Part shown: in pieces, positions 1 to 10,185 of the stretch
How the letters are laid out: each line of letters starts with the position of its first letter
Numbering within the stretch: the first letter of the stretch is position 1
Source: Avena insularis
Taxonomy: Eukaryota; Streptophyta; Magnoliopsida; Poales; Poaceae
DNA length: 64,000 nucleotides
Direction of reading: 5' to 3'
NCBI GenBank assembly: GCA_023614405.1
Contig: CM042694.1
Coordinates: 90,317,285 to 90,381,284 of the forward strand
Notes under the pieces: model-generated
The model's database searches: none
The model's input: only the letters and a program-made list of their open reading frames with translations
Told to the model about the DNA's origin: nothing
Made by a program: the position numbers and the translations under genes

Positions 1-156
1 ATCCTAACCGAAGTTGCACAAGTAAGTATGGTGCTATCATCATCTAACCCAGCGTATCCACCATGCTAACAACAACTCCATGCCGTCTGTGCGTCTTGTT
101 GACGCACAATTTTTTAAGTTTTTTCCGTAGCAACGCACGGACATTCAGCTAGTATA

Positions 157-719
157 ATTAAGAATAAACAGCACATGCATGATTATGAGTTCAAAAAATT
201 TTAATTAACAAAGGTCAGCTTACCTTCCATTGGATCTGGAATACACCATCAGTAGAAGAAGCCCATGGTACAAAATTGTGTAGCTTAAAATTCGTCTTCA
301 TCAGTGTCAAATGACATCCTGATGAAGGAATTAGTTGGAGGAATATTTAGGGGCGAGTAGGGACGGTCGCGCCCCGGTCTTCCATGGTGGAGCAGGGTAC
401 TCCCTCGCCCTACTTTTCTTCTAGCGGGTAGAGGAGCAACACCATGGATAGGTTGATGGAAGTTTTTTTTTAGGGAAAGAGTATTGGGGAAGAAGAAAGC
501 CGAAGTGACACTGGGTTGGATGTTTGGCTGAAGTGAGAAGGCCTATTACTCAGTGTCTCACCCGTTAAAAAACTAGAATCTTCTCACAAAAAAGTTGTTC
601 AGTAGAAAAAAGAAGCACTACTCTTGCAGTCCCACTCAAGAATAACCATGGCACGCACTTCTCAATCTAGTGATGCCACTTCAATGCTATATGACATGGT
701 GGCCCACCGAAGCCAAGAT
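157..719. repeat. Left copy of a ~560-bp direct repeat (partner 62,790-63,309)
   Basis: This non-coding stretch matches 62,790-63,309 in the same orientation, with scattered substitutions and small indels. Shared landmarks include 'gattatgagttcaa', 'ggtcagcttaccttccatt', 'tcaatgtcaaatgacatcctg'-like sequence and 'ctagtgatgccact'. No credible coding frame is visible. The match stops at the point where the right copy joins a LINE fragment. It looks like part of the segmental duplication that also produced the thionin cluster. Confidence 0.85.
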
Positions 720-1567
720 TGCATTAAAAAATACACTTGTACATTTCGTTTGGAATTGCTGTGTCCTACTGTAGGAGCCAACAAGTGTTTGAGTAAGTCC
801 AAGTTATTAAGTTTCTCAAGTATATTTTAAAATCACCTTCTTAGTTGTACTAACCATTTATTCTTTTGAATATACTTGTATTTCTGCCTAAAAATTTAGA
901 CCTCAAAAAATTTGGTCCTGGCTAAATTCAATTCATGGGTCCGCTGACTATAGGTAAGTTTGCAGTTTTAAGCAATAATTGTAGACATGAATGGGTCTGC
1001 AAAAGAAATTGGTATGTATCCTCGCCACCCTGGTTGAGCTGGGAGAAATGAAGACAAATGACATCTACATATGACACGTGAATCCATAGGTCATCATCAC
1101 ACATCTAAACCTCCGGAGAGGAGATGCTACATCTATAATTATCTAGCAATTCATGGACGGTACAATAATGCTTGCTAGGCTATGCAATTAATATGGTTAG
1201 GTTGGTTTTTATTTATTTTCTTCACGTTTTAGTTTTATTCGAAGTCAAACTCAGTCAAGTTTGACCAATACTATAGGAAAAATTCTGAACATCTATAATA
1301 TCAGTTCTCAACATCTATAATATCAATTCTCAACATCCAATATAAATATGGTCGTGTTGCTCATGCTGAAACTCATCCTATGCTCATTGGGGCCATGCGC
1401 TAGCAGTTTGGCAGGTTTTTGTCAGCGTATAATCACTCCTCGATCTAGGCGCACGTGGTCCACTCAACGACCTTGTCGCTACAAAAAAAGATCCAATAGT
1501 TTTCACAAAACATTACTATCATGCACCTACCTAGCTAGCTTGTCTTTTTTTTATCCGCTATGACGAT
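720..1567. other. Non-coding stretch, partly duplicated near thionin gene 2
   Basis: AT-rich sequence with no convincing gene. The part at about 1,330-1,515 resembles 35,843-36,060: both have a 'catccaat' start, a 'gctgaaactc' segment, 'cttggcaggt' and 'gtcactcctcgatc'. Nothing else is recognised. Confidence 0.5.
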
Positions 1568-1879
1568 GTATTTTTTTCGCGAAATCCAGTACAAACACAG
1601 GCGCTCACAAATATGTATAAACAATAACCCTTATCAACGCACACATACACACACATCCTATCCCTATGAGCTCCTATGAAAGACTAAGTCCGAGAGACTG
1701 GTCGATGGGTTTTAAAATTGATGAAGTCACCACAGGTGCCTCGTTGTCTTGGAGCGTCGTCTCCACTGAAAAATATTCCGCCTTTAATGAGATATCAAAG
1801 CGTCAACCCTGAAGTTTGAACTCTAGTGGGTTGGTGGTACTACTGAGCTCCTAACCATGTAACCACTGGTTGGTTCTCT
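1568..1879 (-). mobile_element. tRNA-derived SINE, about 312 bp
   Basis: Read on the minus strand, the element starts with a tRNA-like head. An A-box-like sequence lies at 1,854-1,864 and a B-box-like sequence (GTTCAAACTT) at 1,812-1,821. It ends in a short A tract (plus-strand T run just after 1,567). Near-identical 9-bp flanks, tatgacgat (1,559-1,567) and tatgatgat (1,880-1,888), fit a target-site duplication with one mismatch. The body resembles a common Triticeae SINE, but the family name was not confirmed. It encodes no protein. Confidence 0.6.
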
Positions 1880-1888
1880 TATGATGAT

Positions 1889-2999
1889 TTTTTTCTCCAA
1901 CGTTGAGGTGCAAGAACTTTTGACCAAGTAAAGGCTTTCTAAAACAATCGTAAAGATTAAATTGAATTAACTACATATTCTTAGAAATTTCAAAAAAAAA
2001 TGAAAACCAAATGTACAAGTACATGTAGATGTCGAGTGTGCACGCCCAAAGTTCATATGTAATCTTTTCCATAAAATCAATGCATGCATGAGTATTTAAT
2101 TTTCGACTGGACATAAACCTTGTGTTGTGTCGCAGCAGCGTTTAGCAGCAAGCTCGTTTGTCACGAGTACCAGTTACCAGGCTGATATTTGTTTGGCATG
2201 GTACCCACCCTCCCTTCACATGCAGCTGGAACACGACACAAACAACCAAAACAGCCAAAATAGGCTCCCACATCATGTAGATGTACGAGTCACGGGGATG
2301 TTTTGTCCCCTTGCGTTTGGTTAACTACTGGGCTCCTGCGTCACCAATGTAATATTCGACTGTTTACCATTTCTAAGATGTTCCTGTCGCCCTGCCCTGC
2401 AGCACCGGTTCAATTATGAGAGACTATGTTTAGTGGTTTGGCATGCTAAGAGCACCGTGTTTAATTACTCCCGCATATAACTTTAACCATTAATTTTGGT
2501 CAACATATTTTATATAATATTTTGAAAAAATTATACCATTGGATTTATCTCCAAAAGTTATTTTTAATGGTATATTTTTTGTAACATATATAGTATATTT
2601 TATTGGTCAAAGATTTTCTTAAACTACGTGCGTACCTAATAAACCGGACCGGATGGATTACTTCTGATCAATTATTAGTTTATCATTCACGTATCGTGAT
2701 GGCACTAGTTGCAAGTTCGGAAGAGAATACATAGAATTCTTTGGCTGAACCTCATCGAGCAGCTGATGCGCTCGTCTACGTCAACAGACGAAAATGTACA
2801 CTCGAGAGAACGCGAGATTAAAAAATCTAATGTTTTGAAATGGTAGAACACTTTCGGTTGCCAAAACGTTTTATTTAAATCGTACGTGAAGTCCTGATAA
2901 CTAATCGCATGGATAGATCACGTGATGTACTTCCAAAGCTTTTTTTTTGCCTACTCCTTGTTTGTAGGAGACCAATAATATCGGAGAATGATACGAAGT
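1889..2999. other. Non-coding stretch containing a thionin-promoter-like distal segment
   Basis: No gene is supported here. The stretch 2,680-2,790 resembles the distal upstream regions of the thionin genes (34,014-34,060, 38,690-38,745 and 61,540-61,605), with the shared motifs 'gaattctttgg', 'tcgagcagc' and 'gatgcg'. It lacks the Stowaway MITE present or remnant in the other three copies. No thionin coding sequence accompanies it. The region around 2,330-2,390 also resembles 51,510-51,560 and 58,030-58,090. Confidence 0.5.
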
Positions 3000-3336
3000 C
3001 GAGACATGACCGTTACTCTCTCCTCTCGCGGCCAGAGCGACGACGCGGAGGCAACCACATCCGGGGACCCGTGCCGACACTCCGCTCCGGCTCTACCCGG
3101 CCAGAGGCGGCCATGGGAGGGGGGGTCGAGGTTATGAGCGCTCGCCGGTGATAGCTCGGGCGACGGCGAGGAGCTTGCCGTGTCTGGTGCTGCTTCTGAG
3201 AGGGAGAGCTCCCCCAGATCTGGCACATCCTCTGTCACGGTGGGAGATTTCGTGGAGCTCGTGTGGCAGAAAGGAAACCAGAAAAGCTCGGTGGCGGCGC
3301 GCCGCCGGAGTAGGTTCACTTCCGGGGGAAGAGGTT
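3000..3336 (+). pseudogene. GC-rich coding-like fragment, possibly LINE ORF1 N-terminus
   Basis: A short GC-rich island inside AT-rich DNA. One plus-strand frame before 3,336 reads as a Ser/Glu-rich segment followed by a basic patch containing 'RRRSRFTSGGRG', reminiscent of the N-terminal region of grass LINE ORF1 proteins. It is cut at 3,336 by the start of a Gypsy LTR. No continuation was identified past the retroelement complex. The assignment rests on composition and one motif, so it is weak. Confidence 0.25.
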
Positions 3337-4890
3337 TGATATGTTGCTAACGTATCCATAATTTTCGATGTTTCATGCTTGGTTTTATCTACTTTCTTAT
3401 GTTTTGTCCATACTTTGGAGTATTTTTTATACACTTTCTTGGACTAACCTATTAACAAGATGCCACAGTGCCAGTTGCCTATTTTCTGTTGTTTTTGGTT
3501 ACAGGAAAGTCAGAAAATGAATATTCTCGGAATTGGACGGGACAAAAGTCAAAGTCACTTTTTCACGGAGGGGGACACGGAGCCAGAATATGAGAAAGAG
3601 AGGGGCCAAGGGCCGGCCACACCACCTGGCCGCGCGGCTAGGCCTGGCCCGCGACAGGGTTGTGGTTTGGCCACCTCCGATACAGAAACCCTAAGTACCC
3701 GATCAAAATTCCACGAAAGAGTCTGTAGTTGCCGTCATCTCCATCCCTAGATCAGGAGGGATCTGAAGCTCTTCCCGGCACCCTGCCGGAGGGGAGAATT
3801 CACCCTGGAGGCCTTCTTCATCACCATTCAAGCCTCCGGTGTGATGCATGAGTAGTTCATCCTTGGACTAGGGGTCCATCTAGTAGCTAGATGGCTGGTT
3901 CTTCTCCTTTGTGCTATCATGTTTAGATCTTGTGAGCTTCGTTCATGATCAAGATCATTTATTTGTAATCCTACATGTTGTGTTTGCAGGGATCCGATGG
4001 CATATTGAGATGCTATTTCATATTGATTATTGATTCTATCATGTCTTTGTTATTTGTGATCTTGCATGCTTTCCGTTGTTAGTAGCTATCTTGGCCAAGT
4101 AGATGCTAGCAACTCCAAGATATAGTATTTATGCTCGATAGTGGGTTCATGTCTCTAGTAATCTGGGGAAGTGACAGAAATCTCTAAGGTACTAGATGTG
4201 ATGTTGCTACTAGGAAGAAAACAGCAATCCTTTGTTCATAGAACAATCGTATTATTTACTTTACATGCAATGCGTAATGCAATTATCTGTTGCTTGCAAC
4301 TTAATACTGGAGGGGGTTCGGATGATAACCTGAAGGTGGATTATTAGTCATAGATGCAGTTGGATTATGGTCTATGTATAATGTTGTAATGCCCAATCAA
4401 TCCCAAAGGAGTCAAGATGATTAGTATATGCTTGTATGGTTTCTCGATGTTTGGCAATTGCTCCGCTATAATTTGTTCACCCAACATGTCATCTATCTTA
4501 AGGAGAGCCACCACTAGTGAACTATCGATCCCGGTCCTTTCTTTTATCATCAATCTACAACTATTTACTGCTTTCTGTTTACTTTCTGCAAGCTATTACT
4601 TTCTTCCACACAATGCGTTTAATCCTTTGTTTTCAGCAAAACCAGTGAGATTGACAACCTCACTGTAAGTTGGGGGCAAAGTTCTGTGGTTGTGTTGTGC
4701 AGGTTTCCACGTTGCTGCTAGCACCGGTAGTGCACCCTGCCAAAGGCCAGCTAGCAACACCTTCGAGGTGTTCCCTTGCTCCTACTGGTTGGATAACCTT
4801 TGTTTCATAACTGAGGGAAAACTTGCTGTTGTGCTCATCATACCTTCCTCTTGGGGTTTCCTAACGAGCTCGATATATTTTGGGCCATCA
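3337..4890 (+). mobile_element. Gypsy LTR, plus orientation (element A, 5' LTR)
   Basis: About 1,554 bp running from TG (TGATATGTTGCTAACGTATC) to CA (gggccatca). It is followed 11 bp later by a tRNA-Asp primer-binding site, so it is a 5' LTR. It matches the minus-strand LTR at 7,031-8,598 in inverted orientation, with many substitutions and indels. The start resembles Triticeae Gypsy families of the Sabrina/Fatima type; the family name is a guess. No matching 3' LTR in direct orientation exists in the window. Small open frames inside it have no recognisable product. Confidence 0.85.
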
Positions 4891-4901
4891 AGATATTTTT
4901 C

Positions 4902-4919
4902 TGGCGCCGTTGCCGGGGA
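4902..4919 (+). promoter_or_regulatory. Primer-binding site complementary to tRNA-Asp 3' end
   Basis: The sequence TGGCGCCGTTGCCGGGGA is the complement of the plant tRNA-Asp 3' end including CCA. It lies immediately downstream of the plus-strand LTR, where minus-strand DNA synthesis of the retroelement would be primed. It fixes the orientation of element A. Confidence 0.9.
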
Positions 4920-5078
4920 GTCAAGGACATGTTCACAAGGGGAGTCCCTCATAACCAATCTCTTTACTTTGTTATTTTTTGTTTTGCTTAGTTTACTTTT
5001 TGCTTTGCTTGCTTGTTTATTTATCAAAAACACAAAAAAATAGTTTTACTACTTTGCTTTATTTATTAAAAACAAAAA

Positions 5079-6970
5079 ATGACTACTCTTGAAAATACTA
5101 AGTTGTGTGACTTCACTAGCACCAACAACAATGATTTCATGAGGACACCTATTGCTCCACCTGTTCCTGAAGCTACTTTCTTTGAAATTAAACCGGCTTT
5201 ACTCAATCTTGTTATGAGAGAACAATTTTCTAGTATTGATAATGAAGATGTTGCTGCTCATCTAAATAACTTTGTTGAACTTTGTTAGATGCAAAAGCAT
5301 AGCGATATAGATGGAGATATTATTAAGCTTAAATTGTTTCCTTTCTCTTTGAGAGGAAAATCTAAAGAGTGGTTGAATTCCTTAACTAGGAATAGTATTG
5401 ATTCTTCGACTAAATGCAAACATGCTTTCATTGGAAAATACTATCCTCCTTCTTATATTATATCTATGAGAAGTGAAATAATGAAGTTTAAACAATCCGA
5501 TAATGAACATGTTGCTCAATCTTGGGAAAGAATGAAATCTTTGGTAAAGAATTGTCCCACTCATGGACTAACTGCTTGGATGATTATCCAAACCTTTTAT
5601 GCAGGATTGAACTATTCTTCAAGAAATCTACTGGATTCTGCTGCTGCAGGTACCTTTATGACCATTGCTTTGGGTGCTGCAACAAAGCTTCTAGATAATA
5701 TGATGGTTAACTATTCTGAATGGCACACTGAAAGAGCTCCACAAGGTAAGAAGGTAAATTCTGTTGAAGAAACCTCCTCCTTGAGTGATAAAATTGATGT
5801 TATTATGTCTATGCTTGTTAATGGGAAAGCTCATATTGATCCAAATCATGTTCAGCCTCTTTGGTTGCTCAAGAAGAGCAAGTTGATGTGAACTTTATAA
5901 GAAATAATAATTTTAGCAACAATGCCTACAGGAATAATTTTGGTAATAATAATTATAGGCCATATCCTCCCAACAATGGTAATGCTTATGGAAATAAACT
6001 TGAAGTTATACTTAAAGACTTTATTAGTAAATAAACTACTTTCAATAAAACTATTGAGGACAAACTCTCTAATGCTGAAAGAAATATAGCATCATTGGCT
6101 GAAGCTCAATCTTCTTTGAATAAAATGGCTGCTAAACCTGAAACTATTGATAATCCATTTGCTGCTACTAATGCCATACAAGTTAGAATTGATGAAAATG
6201 TTCCACTATTAGCTGAATTGCATGCTAAGTGGGAAAGAGAAGATGAAATTGCTAGAAACATTAGTGTTTCGACTATCACTACCACTAGTGTTGAGGCTAG
6301 TAATAGCTCTACTATGTTAGATGATAATTATGATTTTGATCTTGATGGTTACAATATCTCTGAAGTTATTAAGTTCCTACAAAAGCTTGCTAAAAGTCCT
6401 AATGCTAGTGCTATGAATATGGCCTTTACAAAACACATTACTAATGCTCTCATAAAAATTAAAGAAGAAAAGATGAAAGATAAAGCTTCTATTCCTATAA
6501 AACAAGAAGATGGTTGGGAACCCATCATTAATATGAAAGTGAATGATTTTGATTTCAAAGCTTTATGTAATCTTGATAGTAGTGTTTTTATTATGCCTAG
6601 AAGGATTTATGATATGCTTGATTTGCCACCATTGGAATATTTTTATTTGAATGTCCGACTTGATGATAATGCTAAAAAGAAACTCATGGGGAGTATTAAT
6701 GATGTTCTTATTATGGTTAACAATGCCTATGTCCCCGTTGATTTCTATGTTTTGGATGTTGATTGCAATGCTTCTTGTCCTATTATGTTGGGAAGACGCT
6801 TTCTTATAACTGTTGGTGCCATTATTGATATGAAAGAAGGCACCATTAAATATCAACTCCCACTCAAGAAAGGTATAGAACACTTCCCTAAGAAGAGAGA
6901 GAAGATTTCTTTTGCCTCTCCTATGAAAACAAAATTTGCTCTTAATGCTTCTTCATTTGAGAACACTTGA
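5079..6970 (+). pseudogene. Gypsy gag-protease of element A, broken
   Basis: The gag part is a retrotransposon gag domain with the typical 'FPFSLRGKSKEWLNSL' and 'YYPPS' motifs, at about 5,289-5,700. It is interrupted by an in-frame TAG at 5,286-5,288. A frameshift near 5,865 moves the frame into an Asn-rich linker, and a further stop lies near 6,031. From 6,095 an open frame carries a retropepsin-like fold at about 6,550-6,860, ending in 'IMLGRRFLITVGAIIDM'. The catalytic motif reads LDSS instead of the family D-[TSL]-G-[AS], so the protease is probably inactive. No reverse transcriptase, RNase H or integrase follows. The frame runs into an inverted LTR instead. In a normal element this polyprotein would form the virus-like particle and process itself. 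Confidence 0.85.
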
Positions 6971-7030
6971 TTCTTTTTCTTACTTCTTATGCCTAATGAT
7001 GGCTCAATGCACGGCGCCCAGAAAAATGCT

Positions 7031-8598
7031 TGATGGCGGTGTTGATGTAGAGCTCGTTGGGAACCCCAAGAAGAAGGTATGATGAGCACAGCAGCAAGTT
7101 TCCCTCAGTTATGAAACCAAGGTTTAATCGAACCAGTAGGAGCAAGGAAACACCTCAAAGGTGTTACTAGCTGAGCTTTGGCAGAGCGCACTACCGGTGC
7201 TAGTAGCAACGTCGAGACCTGCACAACACAACCACAGAACTTTGTCCCCAACTTGCGATGAGGTTGTCAATCTCACCGTGTTTTGCGGAAAACAAAGGAT
7301 TAAACGTATCGAATGGAAAGAAGTAAAAGTTTGCAGAAAGTAAACACAAAGCAGAAACAATTTATAGATTGTATGTAAAAGACAAGGACCGGGATCCATA
7401 GTTCACTAGAGGTGGCTCTCCTTAGATAGATAACATGCTGGGTGAACAAATTACAGCGGGGCATTTGACAAACACCAAGAAAGCAATACATGCATATACT
7501 AATCATCTTGACTCCTTTGAGACTTGAATGGGCATTACAACATAATACATAGACCGCCATCCAAATGCATCTATGACTAATAATCCACCTTCAGGTTATC
7601 ATCCGAACCCCTCCAAGATTAAGTTGCAAGCAATGATTATTGCTTCTGAACTGCGTAAAGTAAACAATATGATTGTTCTATGAACAAAGGATTGCTGTTT
7701 TCTCCCTAGTAGCAACATCACATCTAGTACCTTAGAGATTTCTGTCACTTCCCCAGATTACTAGAGACATGAACCCACTATCGAGCATAAATACTATATC
7801 TTGGAGTTGCTAGCATCTACTTGGCCAAGATAGCTACTAACAACGGAAAGCATGCAAGATCTCAAATAACAAAGACATGATAGAATCAATAATCAATCTG
7901 AAATAGCATCTCAATATCCATCGGATCCCCGCAAACACAACATGTATGAATTACAAGTAGATGATCTTGATCATGAACGGAGCTCACAAGATCTAAACAT
8001 GAAAGCACAAAGGAGGAGAAACTAGCCATCTAGCTACTACATGGATCCGTAGTCCAAGGATGAACTACTCACGCATCACACCGGAGGCTTGCATGGTGAT
8101 GAATTAGGCCTCCAGGGTGAATTCCCTCTCCAGGTGGTGCCGAAGAGCTTTGATCCCTCCCGATCTAGGGATGGAGATGACTGACTCTGAGACTCTTCGT
8201 GGATTTTTGATCGGGTACTTAGGGTTTTCGTCCGAGGGCAATATATAGGCGGAAGGGGCCGAGGGGTGTCGGAGCCACCACACCACCTGGCGTGGCCAGG
8301 CTGGGCCGCGGACAGTGGTGTGGCTGCCCCGCCCTCTCCGTCTCGTATTCTGGCACTTGATCACTTCCGAAAAAATAGGCACTTTGGCTTTTGTCCCGTC
8401 CAATTCCGAGAATATTCATTTTCTGACTTTCCTGGAACCAAAAGCAGCAGAAAACAGGCAGCTGGCACTGTGGCTCTTGTCAATAGGTTAGTCCAAGAAA
8501 TCATATGAAATGTACTCCAAAGTTGGAACAAAACACAAGAAAGTGGATAAAACCAAGCATGGAACATCAAAAATTATAGATACATTTGCAATGTATCA
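7031..8598 (-). mobile_element. Gypsy LTR, minus orientation (element A family), with PPT and PBS sides
   Basis: On the minus strand this LTR runs from TGATACATTGCAAATGTATC (ending at 8,598) to a CA at 7,031-7,032. It is the inverted, diverged counterpart of 3,337-4,890. Just beyond its 3' end, at about 7,012-7,030, lies a degenerate primer-site-like sequence (minus strand 'tttttctgggcgccg'). Just upstream of its 5' end, from 8,599, lies the polypurine-type sequence 'taagcttggggatgt'. An LTR with internal-type sequence on both sides is not a simple terminal repeat. It suggests a tandem or recombined element. Confidence 0.85.
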
Positions 8599-8615
8599 AC
8601 ATCCCCAAGCTTAAC
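8599..8615 (-). promoter_or_regulatory. Polypurine tract next to the minus-strand LTR
   Basis: Read on the minus strand, the bases preceding the LTR are 'gttaagcttggggatgt', the purine-rich AAGCTTGGGG primer motif for plus-strand synthesis in this Gypsy group. It marks the DNA to the right (8,599-8,923, continued at 18,486) as the 3' end of a minus-strand internal region. Confidence 0.7.
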
Positions 8616-8923
8616 TCCTGCTCGTCCTCGAGTAGGTAAGTGATAAAAAGAAAAAAAAATTGAGGTGACATGCACCATCAAAGACTTGATCAAAGTATTT
8701 GCAGAACATTCAAAGCTGGTATCATAGTACTTCAATCATAACATGAAAGACAAAGTTCTAGCAATAAGCAAAGAAACTATGATGCAACATGAAAAGGCAC
8801 AAACAAAAGATTCATGAATAACATGCTTTGCAAGACGTTTGTTTGTTTCACATAAAGAAAACATGGCATAAGAGTATGCAGCTTGTCCCTCAATAGAGTA
8901 GCAAATATAAATGCATAGGACAC
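8616..8923 (-). repeat. 3' spacer of element A family, outer part of inverted-repeat arm 1
   Basis: Non-coding spacer of the minus-strand element. From about 8,659 it is the reverse complement of 21,625-21,878. Its last five bases, gacac at 8,919-8,923, are the target-site duplication of inserted element B, and the spacer resumes at 18,486. Confidence 0.8.
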
Positions 8924-10167
8924 TGGTGACCCACAAGTATAGGGGGTGTATGGCTGTATTTTCGAGGAAAGTGAAACCCAATTTATTGATTCGACACAAG
9001 GGGAGCCAAAGAATACTTATTAGCCTTAACAACTGAGTTGTCAATTCATCTGCACCTGGAAACAATCTTGCTCATAGCACAGTAGCAACAGTTTTGTAGT
9101 AGGAATAGTAAAGTAAAAGTAGCAGCAAAACAAAGACAGTAGTAACAAAAGCAGTAAACAGTGGGATTCGAGTGCGGTAGGCATAGGGATGGATGGACGG
9201 GCGTTGCATGGACAAGACAATTCACATGGCAATCAGAACATAGGGCAATTGCAGATAAATAAGATAAAGCACCCAAGTACTAGATAATCCTAGGCATGTG
9301 TTCCATATATAGTCATACGTCCTCGCAATGAGAACTTGCACAACATCTTTTGTCCTGCCAGCCCGTTTGCAGCGGGGCCTCTAGGGAACTACTGGCAATT
9401 AAGGTGCTCCTTTTAATAAAGCACCGGAGCAAAGCATTAACACTCCATGAACACACGTGATCCTCACATCAAAGCCTTTCCTTCGGCTACCCGATTTACG
9501 CCGGGACCATAGGTTCCGGACAACGACGTGTGTATACAACTTGTAGATAAGACCCAAAACAATACTATCATGATGAATCAATAATAAGTTCAAATCTGAA
9601 ATCATGGCACTCGGGCCCTAGTGACAAGCATTAAGCACAACAAGGTTGCAACAAAGTCATAAAGCACTAATAGAGATACTAGGCACTATGCCCTAACAAT
9701 CTGATACTAGTCATAAAGCACTATGATCTCCTCCAATTCCTAGGTGCCGAACGGAGTTTCAGTGCGGTTCGTAAATGAAATACAGGGGTGGCGTGAGCGG
9801 AACTCCTTCTAGAAAAACGCCGAACCCCCCGAAGTTTTTAGGTCAAAAGGCTCCTTATAGGCGAAGAGAGAGGTCGAGGGTGCTGGGGCCCACACCACCG
9901 GCGGCTGCCTGGCCCAAGCCACAGTGGTGTGGCCACCCAGTGGCTCTTCTCCGTCTCAGATTCGCTCTGAGTCTTCAGGTAAAATAGGATTTTTCGCATA
10001 TTTTCCAGGATTTTTCCTGATAGTTGATTTTTTGCACAAAAAGTAAACACCAAGGCAATTCTGCTGAAAACAACGTCAGTTCGCATTAGTTGCATCCAAA
10101 TCACACAAGTATAGAGGAGAAACAATGCAAAAGTGTTCGGGAAAGTAGATACGTTTTGGACGTATCA
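8924..10167 (-). repeat. 3' LTR of element B
   Basis: About 1,244 bp, TG...CA. It is colinear with 17,108-18,485, except for a deletion of roughly 120 bp near 9,715-9,730 and a more mutated segment around 9,750-9,800. The length difference and substitutions show that the two LTRs have diverged since insertion. Open frames such as 9,838-10,125 also occur in the other LTR, and nothing marks them as genes. Confidence 0.9.
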
Positions 10168-10185
10168 ACTCCCCCCAAGCTTAGC
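10168..10185 (-). promoter_or_regulatory. Polypurine tract of element B
   Basis: Minus-strand reading 'gctaagcttggggggagt' directly abuts the 3' LTR. It is the plus-strand primer site of the retroelement, with the same AAGCTTGGGG core as element A. Confidence 0.85.

Noticed and set aside
9838..10125. Minus-strand 95-codon frame in the LTR, with a counterpart at 18,156-18,443
   Set aside because: It occurs in both LTRs of element B because they are repeats, and the two versions differ by indels. No known LTR-encoded protein fits.
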